This document shows positions 10,350 through 20,230 of a stretch of 64,000 bases of DNA, in pieces; the first letter of the stretch is position 1; the number at the start of each line of letters is the position of its first letter. The DNA lies in assembly GCF_003086295.3 (NCBI RefSeq), contig NC_092046.1:100667363-100731362 (forward strand), given 5' to 3'. The notes beneath the pieces were generated by a model. The model saw nothing but the letters and a program-made list of their open reading frames with translations. It did not search any database and was not told where the DNA came from. This DNA comes from Arachis hypogaea. Lineage: Eukaryota; Streptophyta; Magnoliopsida; Fabales; Fabaceae. The position numbers and the translations under genes were made by a program.

Positions 10350-12683
10350 ATGAGCAGGAACAAGGACAAGAACATTCTTGTTGATGCAGATCCAGAACCT
10401 GAAAGGACTCTGAAGAGGAAACTAAGAGAAGCTAAATTACAACAATCCAGCAAGCACCTTTCAGAAATTTTCGAACAAGAAGAGGAGATGGCAGCCGAAA
10501 ATAATAATAATGCAAGGAGGATGCTTGGTGACTTTACTGCACCTAATTCCAATTTACACAGAAGAAGCATCTCCATCCCCACCATTGGAGCAAACAATTT
10601 TGAGCTTAAACCTCAATTAGTTTCTCTGATGCAGCAAAACTGCAAGTTTCGTGGACTTCCATCTGAAGATCCTTTTCAGTTCTTAACTGGATTCTTGCAG
10701 ATATGTGATACTATTAAGACTAATGAAGTAGATCTTGAAGTCTACAGGCTCATGCTTTTCCCTTTTGCTGTAAGAGACAGAGCTAGAGTATGGTTGGACT
10801 CTCAACCTAAGGATAGCCTGAACTCTTGGGATAAGTTGGTCAAGGCTTTCTTAGCCACGTTCTTTCCTCCTCAAAAGCTGAGTAAGCTTAGAGTGGATGT
10901 TCAGACCTTCAGACAGAAAGAAGGTGAATCCCTCTATGAAGCTTGGGAGAGATACAAAGGACTGACCAAAAAGTGTCCTTCTGACATGCTTTCAGAATGG
11001 ACCATCCTGGATATATTCTATGATGGTCTGTCTGAATTAGCTAAGATGTCATTGGATACTTCTACAGGTGGATCCATTCACCTAAAGAAAACGCCTGCAG
11101 AAGCTCAAGAACTCATTGACATGGTTGCTAATAACCAGTTCATGTACACTTCTGAGAGGAATCCTGTGAGTAATGGGACGCCTATGAAGAAGGAAGTTCT
11201 TGAAATTGATACTCTGAATGCCATACTGGCTCAGAATAAAATATTGACTCAGCAAGTCAATATGATTTCTCAGAGTCTGAATGGAATGCTAGCTGCATCC
11301 AACAGTACTCAAGAGGCATCTTCTGAAGAAGAAGCTTATGATCCTGAGAACCCTGCAATAGCAGAGGTGAATTACATGGGTGAACCTTATGGAAACACCT
11401 ATAACCCCTCATGGAGAAATCACCCAAATCTCTCATGGAAGGATCAACAAAAGCCTCAACAAGGCTTTAATAATGGTGGAAGAAATAGGTTTAACAATAG
11501 TAAACCTTTTCCATCATCCACTCAACAACAGACAGAGAACTTTGAACAAAATACCTCTAATTTAGCAAACTTAGTCTCTGATCTATCTAAGGCCACTGTA
11601 AGTTTCATGAATGAAATAAGGTCTTCCATTAGAAATTTGGAAGCACAAATGGGCCAACTGAGTAAAAGGATCACTGAAATCCCTCCTAGTACTCTCCCAA
11701 GCAATACAGAAGAAAATCCAAGAGGAGAGTGCAAGGCCATTGACATAACCACCATGGCCGAACCTGTAAGGGAGGTTGAGGACGTGAATCCCAATGAGGA
11801 AGACCTCCTGGGACGTCCAGTGATCAATAAGGAGTTTCCCTCTGAGGAACCAAAGGAATCTGAGGCTCATCTAGAGACCATAGAGATTCCATTAAACCTC
11901 CTTATGCCATTCATGAGCTCTGATGAGTATTCCTCTTCTGAAGAGAATGAGGATGTTACTGAAGAGCAAGTTACCAAGTACCTTGGTGAAATCATGAAGC
12001 TGAATGCCAAATTATTTGGTATTGAGACTTGGGAGGATGAACCTCCCTTGTTCACTAATGAACTAAGTGATCTGGATCAACTGACATTGCCTCAGAAGAA
12101 ATAGGATCCTGGAAAGTTCGTAATACCTTGTACCATAGGCAACATGATCTTTGAAAAGGCTCAGTGTGACCTTGGTTCAGGGATAAACCTCATGCCCCTC
12201 TCTGTAATAGAGAAACTGGGAATCTATGGGGTGCAAGCTGCTAAAATCTCATTAGAGATGGCAGACAATTCAAGAAAACAGGCTTATGGACAAGTAGAGG
12301 ACGTGTTAGTAAAGGTTGAAGGCCTTTACATCCCTGCTGATCTCATAGTCCTGGATACTGGGAAGAATGAGGATGAATTCATCATCCTTGGAAGATCCTT
12401 CCTAGCCACAGCAAGAGCTGTGATTGATGTTGACAAAGGTGAATTAGTCCTTTAATTGAATGAGGACTCCCTTGTGTTTACAACTCAAGGTTACCCTTCT
12501 GTAAACATGGAGAGGAAGCATAAAAAGCTTCTCTCAAAACAGAGTCAACCAGAGCCCCCACAGTCAAACTCTAAGTATGGTGTTAGGAGGCCACAACCAA
12601 ACTCTAAGTTTGGTGTTGAACTCCCATATCCAAACTCTAAGTTTGGTGTTGGGAAGTCTCAACAATGCTCTGAACATCTGTGA
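10350..12683 (+). pseudogene. gag-pr: Element F gag-protease gene, two in-frame stops
   Basis: I chose ATG 10350 (MSRNKDKNILVDADPEPERT) because A and E start there too; an upstream in-frame start at 10296 adds a sequence not shared. The gag core is at about residues 110-240 (FAVRDRARVWLDSQP, FFPPQKLSKLRVDVQTF, ESLYEAWERYKGL). A Gln/Asn-rich segment follows, then an acidic linker. The frame stops at TAG 12102-12104. Beyond it, in the same frame, is the aspartic protease with active site CDLGSGINLMP (about 12169-12201) and the flap-side motif IILGRSFLATARAVID. A second stop, TAA, is at 12453-12455. The tail has three SKYGV/SKFGV repeats. Copy E is open at both stop positions, so these are decay, probably C-to-T changes. 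I see no zinc knuckle. Confidence 0.88.
12572..12649 (+). repeat. Three copies of TAAGTTTGGTGT in the protease tail
   Basis: Copies at 12572-12583 (one change), 12605-12616 and 12638-12649 are spaced 33 bases apart and encode repeated SKFGV. The same 12 bases occur in noncoding parts of the element at 9029, 9217, 13624 and 15960. Confidence 0.8.
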
Positions 12684-12890
12684 GGCTCCATGAGAGCCCA
12701 CTGTCAAGCTATTGACATTAAAGAAGCGCTTGTTGGGAGGCAACCCAATTTTTATTTATCTAATTTTATTTTTCTTGTTCTTTCATGTTTTATTAGGTTC
12801 ATGATCATGTGGAGTCACAAAATAAATATAAAAATTGAAAACGAATCAAAAACAGCAGAAGAAAAATCACACCCTGGAGGAAGACCTTAC

Positions 12891-13132
12891 TAGCGTTTAA
12901 ACGCCAGTAAGAAGCATCTGGCTGGCGTTCAACGCCAGAACAGAGCATGGTTCTGGCGCTGAACGCCCAAAATGGGCAGCATCTGGGCGTTTGAACGCCA
13001 GAATTGCACCCTGGAGAAGAGCTGGCACTGAACGCCCAGAACAAGCATGGTTCTGGCGTTCAACGCCAGAAATGGGCAACAAATGGGCGTTCAACGCCCA
13101 GAACAAGCACCAATCTGGCGCTGAACGCCCAG
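12891..13132 (+). repeat. Array of eight GGCGTTNAACGCC palindromes upstream of ORF3 (F)
   Basis: Eight units of about 15-17 bases (TGGCGTTCAACGCCA, GGGCGTTCAACGCCC and variants) are separated by 10-25 bases of GAACAAGCATGGTTC-like spacer. Each can form a hairpin. The array sits 340-585 bases upstream of the ORF3 TATA box. E also has eight units and A about seven at the same place. Confidence 0.88.
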
Positions 13133-13673
13133 ACTTGTGTGGAAGGGAATTTTGCATGCCTAATTTGGTACAAGGTTGTAAATCCTTGAACACATCAGGA
13201 TCTGTGGATCCCACAGGATCACCTCAAAATCTGTGGACCCCACAGGATCCCCACCTACCTCCACTCACTTCTTCTCACCCCTCTTTCACACAAACCCATA
13301 AACACTCTTCACCAATCACCTCAATCTCTCTTCCCTATCACCACTTCACCACTCACATCCATCCACTCTTCCCCATAAACCTACCTCATAAACACCACCT
13401 ACCATCAAAATTCAAAATCAATTTCCCACCCAAACCCACCCTATATGGTCGAAACCCTACCCCCCTCCCTTCCCTATATATAGCCCTCCATTCTTCTTCA
13501 AATTCACACAGCACATCCCTCTCTTCCCCTTCTTGACCGAAACACATTTCCCTCTCCCTATACTTCATTTCTTCTTCTTCTGCATATATTCTTTCTTTTC
13601 TTGCTCGAGGGCGAGCAAAGTTCTAAGTTTGGTGTGGTAAAAGCATAAACTTTTTGTTTTTCCATTACCATTG
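13133..13673 (+). promoter_or_regulatory. ORF3 promoter and 5' leader (element F)
   Basis: A GGACCCCACAGGATC block is followed by a C-rich, ATG-poor stretch, then the TATA box TATATATAG at 13475-13483 and a pyrimidine-rich leader. TAAGTTTGGTGT lies at 13624-13635, 38 bases before the ORF3 start. A, D and E have equivalent TATA boxes at 20034-20040, 37303-37311 and 41890-41896, about 190-200 bases from the start codon. Conservation of position argues for a real internal promoter; no transcript evidence is available. Confidence 0.7.
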
Positions 13674-14822
13674 ATGGCCCCTAAGACTGGAGAATCCTCT
13701 AGAAAAAGGAAAGGGAAGACAAAAGCTTCCACCTCCGAGTCATGGGAGATGGAAAGATTCATCTCCAAAGCTCATCAAGACCACTTCTATGATGTTGTGG
13801 CCAAGAAGAAGGTGATCCCTGAGGTCCCTTTCAATCTCAAGAAGAATGAGTATCCGGAGATCCGAAATGAAATCCAAAGAAGAGGTTGGGAAGTTCTAAC
13901 AAAACCCATCCAACAAGTCGACATCCTAATGGTTCAAGAGTTCTATGCCAATGCATGGATCACTAGGGACCATGATCAAAGTAAGAACCCAGACCCAAAG
14001 AATTATCTCACCATGGTTCGGGGGAAATACTTAGATTTTAGTCCGAAAAATGTGAGGTTGGTGTTTAATTTGCCTATGATGCAAGGAGATGCACGCCCCT
14101 ACACTAGAAGGGTCAACTTTAATCAAAGGTTGGACCAAGTCCTCATGGACATATGTGTGGAAGGAGCTCAATGGAAGATTGACTCCAAAGGCAAGTCGGT
14201 TCAATTAAGAAGACTGGACCTCAAGCCTGTGGCTAGAGGATGGTTGGAGTTCATCCAATGCTCCATCATCCCCACTAGCAACCGATCTGAAGTTACTGTG
14301 GATCGGGCCATCATGATTCATAGCATCATGATTGGAGAGGAAGTAGAAGTTCATGAAGTCATCTCCCTTGAACTCTACAAAATAGCCGAAAAGCCCTCTC
14401 CTGGGGCAAGGCTAGCTTTTCCTCATCTTATTTGCCATCTATGTTACTCAGCTGGAGCTTTCATAGAAGGAGACATTTCCATTGAGGAAGAGAAGCCCAT
14501 CACTAAGAAAAGGATGGAGCAAGCAAGAAAGCCCATTCATGGATCTCAAGAGACGCATGAAGCTCATCACCATGAGATCCTGGAGATGCCTCAAATGCAT
14601 TTTCCTCCACAAAACTATTGGGAGCAAATCAACACCTCCCTAGGAGAATTAAGTTCCAACATGGGACAATTAAGGGTGGAACATCAAGAGCACTCCATCA
14701 TCCTTCATGAAATTAGAGAAGATCAAAAAGCAATGAGGGAGGAGCAACAAAGACAAGGAAGAGACATAGAAGAGCTCAAGGACATCATTGGTTCCTCAAG
14801 AAGGAAATGCCACCATCACTAA
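13674..14822 (+). CDS. ORF3 of element F: basic N-terminus, plant-transposon-type domain, coiled coil
   Basis: ATG 13674 gives 382 residues and is shared with A and D. The N-terminus is basic (SSRKRKGKTK), a plausible nuclear localisation signal. The central region, about residues 25-260, contains FYDVVAKKKVIPEVPF, MVQEFYANAWITR, FSPKNVRLVFNLP, RGWLEFIQCSIIPTSNRSEV and RLAFPHLICHLCYSAG. It resembles the Pfam family called putative plant transposon protein, from memory. The last 80 residues (INTSLGELSSNMGQL to DIEELKDII) form heptads, so a coiled coil and multimer are likely. It replaces pol. There is no RT, integrase or transposase motif. It is the only undamaged copy of four in the window. 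Its role is unknown; alternatives are a particle-associated accessory protein or a DNA-binding regulator. Confidence 0.85.
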   Translation: MAPKTGESSRKRKGKTKASTSESWEMERFISKAHQDHFYDVVAKKKVIPEVPFNLKKNEYPEIRNEIQRRGWEVLTKPIQQVDILMVQEFYANAWITRDHDQSKNPDPKNYLTMVRGKYLDFSPKNVRLVFNLPMMQGDARPYTRRVNFNQRLDQVLMDICVEGAQWKIDSKGKSVQLRRLDLKPVARGWLEFIQCSIIPTSNRSEVTVDRAIMIHSIMIGEEVEVHEVISLELYKIAEKPSPGARLAFPHLICHLCYSAGAFIEGDISIEEEKPITKKRMEQARKPIHGSQETHEAHHHEILEMPQMHFPPQNYWEQINTSLGELSSNMGQLRVEHQEHSIILHEIREDQKAMREEQQRQGRDIEELKDIIGSSRRKCHHH

Positions 14823-15973
14823 GGTGGACTCATTCCCTGTTCTTACATTCTCTGTTGTTCGTTTTCTCTATGTTAAGTGCTTATCCATGTTTGTGTCTTA
14901 TTACATGATCATTAGTATTTAGTAACGTTGTCTTAAAGTTATGAATGTCCTATGAATCCATCACCTCTCTTAAATGAAAACTGTTTTAATTCAAAAGAAC
15001 AAGAAGTACATGAGTTTCGAATTTATCCTTGAACTTAGTTTAATTATATTGATGTGGTGACAATGCTTCTTGTTTTCTGAATGAATGCTTGAACAGTGCA
15101 TATGTCTTTTGAAGTTGTTGTTTAAGAATGTTAAATATGTTGGCTCTTGAAAGAATGATGATAAGGAGACATGTTATTTGATAATCTGAAAAATCATAAA
15201 AATGATTCTTGAAGCAAGAAAAAGCAGCAAAGAACAAATCTTGCAGAAAAAAAAAATAGCGAAAAAATAAAAAAAAAAGAAAGAAAGAGAAAAAGCAAGC
15301 AGAAAAAGCCAAAAGCTCTTAAAACCAAGAGGCAAGAGCAAAAAGCCAATAACCCTTAAAACCAAAAGGCAAGGGTAAATAAAAAGGATCCCAAGGCTTT
15401 GAGCATCAGTGGATAGGAGGGCCTAAAGGAATAAAATCCTGGCCTAAGCGGCTAAACCAAGCTGTCCCTAACCATGTGCTTGTGGCGTGAAGGTGTCAAG
15501 TGAAAACTTGAGACTGAGCGGTTAAAGTCAAGGTCCAAAGCAAAAGAAGAGTGTGCTTAAGAACCCTGGACACCTCTAATTGGGGACTTTAGCAAAGCTG
15601 AGTCACAATCTAAAAAGTTTCACCCAATTATGTGTCTGTGGCATTTATGTATCCGGTGGTAATACTGGAAAACAAAGTGCTTAGGGCCACGGCCAAGACT
15701 CATAAAATAGCTGTGTTCAAGAATCATCATACTGAACTAGGAGAATCAATAACACTATCTGAACTCTGAGTTCCTATAAATGCCAATCATTCTGAACTTC
15801 AACGGATAAAGTGAGATGCCAAAACTATTCAAGAGGCAAAAAGCTACAAGTCCCGCTCATCTGATTGGAGCTATGTTTCATTGATAGTTTGGAATTTATA
15901 GTATATTCTCTTCTTTTTATCCTATTTGATTTTCAGTTGCTTGGGGACAAGCAACAATTTAAGTTTGGTATTG
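14823..15973 (+). other. Element F 3' noncoding block before the 3' LTR
   Basis: After ORF3 come a poly-purine/AAAAAG-rich stretch (15240-15340) and then about 300 bases (15400-15720) that are strongly conserved in A (26870-27180), D (35090-35400) and E (39650-39960), with GGCCTAAGCGGCTAAACC, CCATGTGCTTGTGGCG and GTATCCGGTGGTAATACTGG. No frame is open across it. The block ends with TAAGTTTGGTAT at 15960-15971, right at the LTR, where a polypurine tract is expected; a typical tract is not seen. Confidence 0.75.
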
Positions 15974-17592
15974 TGATGAGCGGATAATTTATACGCTTTT
16001 TGGCATTGTTTTTAGTATGTTTTTAGTAGGATCTAGTTACTTTTAGGGATGTTTTTATTAGTTTTTATGTTAAATTCACATTTCTAGACTTTACTATGAG
16101 TTTGTGTGTTTTTCTATAATTTCAGGTGTTTTCTGGCTGAAATTGAGGGACTTGAGCAAAAATCAGATTCAGAGGTAGAAGAAGGACTGCTGATGTTGTT
16201 GGATTCTGACCTCCCTACACTCAAAGTAGATTCTCTGGAGCTACAGAACTCAAAATGGCGCACTTCTAATTGCGTTCGAAAGTAGATATCCAGGGCTTTC
16301 CCGCAATATATAATAGTCCATACTTTGGCCAAGTTTAGACGACGTAAAAGGGCATTGAACGCCAGTTCTACGCTGCTGTCTAGAGTTAAACGCCAGAAAC
16401 ACGTCACAAGCCAGAGTTGAACGCCAGAAATACGTTACAAACTGGCGTTCAACTCCAAGATTGACCTCCACACGTGTAACACTCAAGCTCAGCCCAAGCA
16501 CACACCAAGTGGGCCCCGGAAGTGGATTTATGCATCAATTACTTACTTCTGTAAACCCTAGTAACTAGTTTAGTATAAATAGGACTTTTTACTATTGTAT
16601 TTGACATCCTGGATTGTATTTTTGATCCTGTGATCTCGTTTTGGGGGCTGGCCATTCGGCCATGCCTGGACCTTTCACTTATGTATTTTCATACGGTAGA
16701 GTTTCTACACTCCATAGATTAAGGTGTGGAGCTCTGCTGTTCCTCAAAGATTAATGCAAAGTACTACTATTTTTCTATTCAATTCAACTTATTCCGCTTC
16801 TAAGATATACATTCGCACTTCAACCTGAATGTGATGAACGTGACAATCATCATCATTCCCTATGAACGCGTGCCTGACAACCACTTCCGTTCTACCTTAG
16901 ATTGAATGAGTATCTCTTGGATCTCTTAATCAGAATCTTCGTGGTATAAGCTAGATTGATGGCGGCATTCATGAGAGTTCGGAAAGTCTAAACCTTGTCT
17001 GTGGTATTCCGAGTAGGACTCTGGGATTGAATGACTGACGAACTTCAAACTCGCGAGTGCTGGGCGTAGTGACAGACGCAAAAGGAGGGTGAATCCTATT
17101 CCAGTATGATCGAGAACCTCAGATGATTAGCCGTGCTGTGACAGAGCATTTGGACCATTTTCACAAGAGGATGGGATGTAGCCATTGACAACGGTGATGC
17201 CCTTACATAAAGCCAGCCATGGAAAGGAGTAGGATTGATTGGATGAAGACAGCAGGAAAGCAGAGGTTCAGAGGAACGAAAGCATCTCTATGCGCTTATC
17301 TGAAATTCTCACCAATGATTTACATAAGTATTTCTATCCTTATTTATTATTTATGTTCGAAAACTCCATAACTATTTTATATCTGCCTGACTGAGATTTA
17401 CAAGGTGACCATAGCTTGCTTCATACCAACAATCTCCGTGGGATCGACCCTTACTCACGTAAGGTTTATTACTTGGATGACCCAGTGCACTTGCTGATTA
17501 GTTATATCGAAGTTGTGAATGAAAAACGATTTATTAAGACGTGCGTACAGAGTTTCTGGCGCCGTTGCCTGAGATCACAACTTCGTGCACCA
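15974..17592 (+). repeat. Element F 3' LTR
   Basis: 1619 bases, TGATGAGCGG to GTGCACCA, followed by the target duplication CTAAT at 17593-17597. Relative to the 5' LTR it carries scattered transitions and a two-base deletion. Confidence 0.92.
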
Positions 17593-17702
17593 CTAATAAA
17601 AATTAAAAACAAAAATAAAAGCAAATAAACAAGCAAAATAAATTATTTACAATAACCAATAATAAGGCACACGTTTGCAATTCTCCGGCAACGGCGCCAT
17701 TT
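17593..17702 (-). other. Element B primer-binding site and start of leader
   Basis: On the minus strand TGGCGCCGTTGCCGGAGA (17699 to 17682) begins three bases after the LTR end, again a tRNA-Asp type site. The remaining sequence is AT-rich leader, cut by the insertion of F. Confidence 0.82.
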
Positions 17703-19270
17703 TGACGAACTGATTTCTGCCGTAGAGAATTTTATGAAAATAATCACGTTATAAGTATAGTTTCTAAATCAACAGAGAATTCTTTCGTACAAAAACTTTG
17801 GTTGTCACAAGTAACAAAACCCAATAAAATTTATAATCGAAGTATTTAAACCTCGGGTCGTCTTCTCAAGGAATTGCAGGGAGGTATGATTTATTATTGG
17901 TTATGAAATTGTATATTTTTGGGTTTTTGAAATAGGGAACAAGTAATTTAAATGGCAAGAAAAATAAATTAATAATTATAAAGAAAACTCTTGGCAAGGT
18001 ATAAGAACTGGAAATCCTATCCTAGTTATCCTTATCAGGTGTGATGAGAATTGTTTATCGCTCCCACTTAGTTAACCCTTACTAAATAAAGGAAAGTCAA
18101 GTGGACCAATCAATTTGATCCTTAAGTCCTAGTCAACTCCTGTGGAAAGACTAGCTTTAGAGCGATCCAAATCAATCAGCGAGAATTCCAATTTTCAATC
18201 AACTGCTGAGTCTGATAACTCAAGTGTTACCAATTACTTTACCAAAATAAAAAGGAGAAAAATCTAAATTAAATTGGAAGCATTATAAATAGAATAAAAC
18301 AATCATAAGTCTGAAATACCTCAAATTGCATTTAAACATAAATTTAAATCTAACATGAAGAGTTCATAAGCCAATTTTGGCAACATAAGTAATTAACAAG
18401 TAAAAGTATTAGAGTATCTAAAAGTAGAAGAGAAACATAAATTAAAGTTGGGAACATTGAACCTGGAATGAAGAAAATGAAGGAATCCTAATCCTAAATC
18501 CTAAGAGAGAGGAGAGAACCTCTCTCTCTAAAAACTACATCTAAAAACCTAAAATTATGATTTATGAATGTTGTTTTTGTTGTTCTAAAAAATTGTTCTA
18601 AAAAAATATGTGTGTCTTCTGAATGGATGGATTCATTCCCCCACTTTATAACCTCTAATCTGTATTTTCTGAGCCGAAAACTGGGTCAAAAACAGCCCAG
18701 AAATCGCCCCCAGCGATTTCTGGCATGTACAGGTCGCTGCAAAGTCATGCGGAAGCGTCGTCCACGCGTTAGCGTGGATTGGGTTTTCGCCAGGTCACGC
18801 ATCCGCGTGATCCATGCATTCGCGTCGCCTGGGTTTGAAGCAGCTATGGTAAATTATATATCGTTGCGAAGCCCCGAATGTTAGCTTTTCAACGCAACTG
18901 AAACCGCGTCATTTGGACTTCTGTAGTTCAAGTTATGATCGATTTAGTATCGAGAGGTCAGGCTGTACAGCTTTAGCAGTTCCTTCAGTTTCTTGTATTC
19001 CTTCCACTTTTGCATGCTTCCTTTCTATCCTCTAAGCCATTCCTGCCCTGTAATCTCTGAAAATACTTAACACACATATCACGGCATTGAATGGTAATAA
19101 GAGAGGATTAATAATTAGCAATCTAAAGGCCCAGGGAACATGTTTTCAATCATAGCACAAGATTAAGAAGGAAAATGTAAAACCATGCAATTAGTATGAA
19201 TAAGTGTGCAGAGACTTGATAAAAACCACTCAATTGATCACAAGATAAACCATAAAATAGTGATTTATCA
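17703..19270 (-). repeat. Element B 5' LTR
   Basis: On the minus strand it begins TGATAAATCACTATTTTATGG and ends GTTCGTCA, 1568 bases. It contains CG-rich inverted units (CCACGCGTTAGCGTGG and CACGCATCCGCGTG near 18757-18815) and a block GAAGACGACCCGAGGTTTAAATAC shared with S2, so B, S2 and C are related families. The open frame on the plus strand here (18564-18884) is a chance frame in LTR sequence. Confidence 0.8.
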
Positions 19271-19513
19271 GAGGTCATCATCAAGCTCTGAGTCTCTGTG
19301 AGGCTCTCTAAAGAGCTCAATGTCAAGCTATTGACATTAAAGAAGCACTTGTTGGGAGGCAACCCAATGTTATTTAATTATATTCATTTAAATTCCATTA
19401 TTATTTTATGTTTTCTTTAGGTTGATGATAATGTGAAGTCATAAAAATAACTGCAAAATTAAAGCAAAATAAAAAACAACATAAAAAATAGCACACCTCG
19501 GAGGACAGACTTA
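19271..19513 (+). other. Element A internal sequence downstream of the lost protease
   Basis: It aligns with 12684-12890 of F (GTCAAGCTATTGACATTAAAG, then GTTGGGAGGCAACCCAA), so A resumes just after its protease gene. It is noncoding. GTCAAGCTATTGAC is itself an imperfect palindrome conserved in F and E. Confidence 0.75.
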
Positions 19514-19724
19514 CTGGCGTTTAAATGCCAGTAAAGATAGCAGAATGGGCGTTTAACACCCAGCCTGACAGCATTCTGGGTGTTAAACGCAAGAATGGGC
19601 AGCACTCTGAGCGTTTAACGCCAGAATGGGCTGTCTGGCTACTGGCTAGCGTTTAACGCCAGGAAAGGTAGCAGAGCTGGCGTTTAACGCCAGAATTGGC
19701 ACACAGTGGGCGTTTGAACGCCAG
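19514..19724 (+). repeat. Palindromic array upstream of ORF3 (A)
   Basis: About seven units of the type TGGCGTTTAACGCCA, some with one arm decayed. The array is at the same position relative to ORF3 as in F and E. Confidence 0.85.
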
Positions 19725-20230
19725 ATTTGTGCAGGGAGCAGAATTCCTTGACACCTCAGGATCTGTGGACCCCACAGGATCTCCACCTACCCCACCTCTT
19801 CTTCTCTCCTCTTCACATTTTTCCGTAACACTTTTCCCCAAATACCCTTGACCAATCCCATCAATAACTCTTCCCTAAATACCCTTCACCTATCAAATCC
19901 TACCCTCTTCCCCATATTCTATTCACCACTCACATCCATCCATCATAAACCCCACCTACGTCACCATTCAAATTTAAACCATTTTCCTCCCAAACCCACC
20001 CCTTAATGACCGAATTCCCTCTCTCTCCTACCCTATAAATACCCCTCCTCACTACCTTCAATTTCACAGATCATACACACTACTACCCCCTTGGCCGAAA
20101 CCACTACTACCCTCCATCTGCTCTATTTCTTCTTCTACTACTCCTTTCTTTCTTCTTTTGCTCGAGGACGAGCAAACCTTTTAAGTTTGGTGTGGAAAAA
20201 GCCTTGCTTTTTGTTTTTCCATAACCATCA
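19725..20230 (+). promoter_or_regulatory. ORF3 promoter region (element A)
   Basis: The segment is C-rich, with TATAAAT at 20034-20040, a pyrimidine-rich leader and TAAGTTTGGTGT at 20182-20193 before the ATG at 20231. It matches the F promoter layout. Confidence 0.6.

Larger units (their letters stand above)
6889..17592 (+). mobile_element. Element F: complete Feral-like non-autonomous Ty3/gypsy element
   Basis: The two LTRs (6889-8509 and 15974-17592) begin TGATGAGCGG and end GTGCACCA, and a perfect 5-base target duplication CTAAT flanks the element (6884-6888, 17593-17597). The order is LTR, tRNA-Asp primer site, long leader, gag-protease, array of eight palindromes, TATA box, ORF3, conserved noncoding block, LTR. 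Reverse transcriptase, RNase H and integrase are absent, so it must borrow them, presumably from an autonomous relative with similar LTRs. By eye the LTRs differ at about 2% of sites, mostly transitions, so the insertion is fairly recent. Confidence 0.92.
5198..19270 (-). mobile_element. Element B: minus-strand LTR element, 3' end deleted, host of element F
   Basis: Reading on the minus strand gives the 5' LTR (19270 to 17703), a tRNA-Asp type primer-binding site (17699 to 17682), about 100 bases of leader, the nested element F, then a broken protein gene (6878 to 5223). At 5198 B joins the gag of element A without an LTR end or target duplication, so B's 3' part and part of A were lost in one deletion. 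The flank after its LTR is GAGGT (19271-19275), and I do not find it at the left junction. LTR ends TGATAAATCAC/GTTCGTCA differ from the TGATGAGCGG family but resemble S2 and C. Confidence 0.7.

Noticed and set aside
12102..12104. TAG between gag and protease of F as programmed readthrough
   Set aside because: Copy E is open at this position, and F has a second stop of the same kind at 12453, so decay is the simpler reading.
18564..18884. Open frame of 106 codons on the plus strand
   Set aside because: It lies antisense inside the LTR of element B and has no domain; a chance frame.
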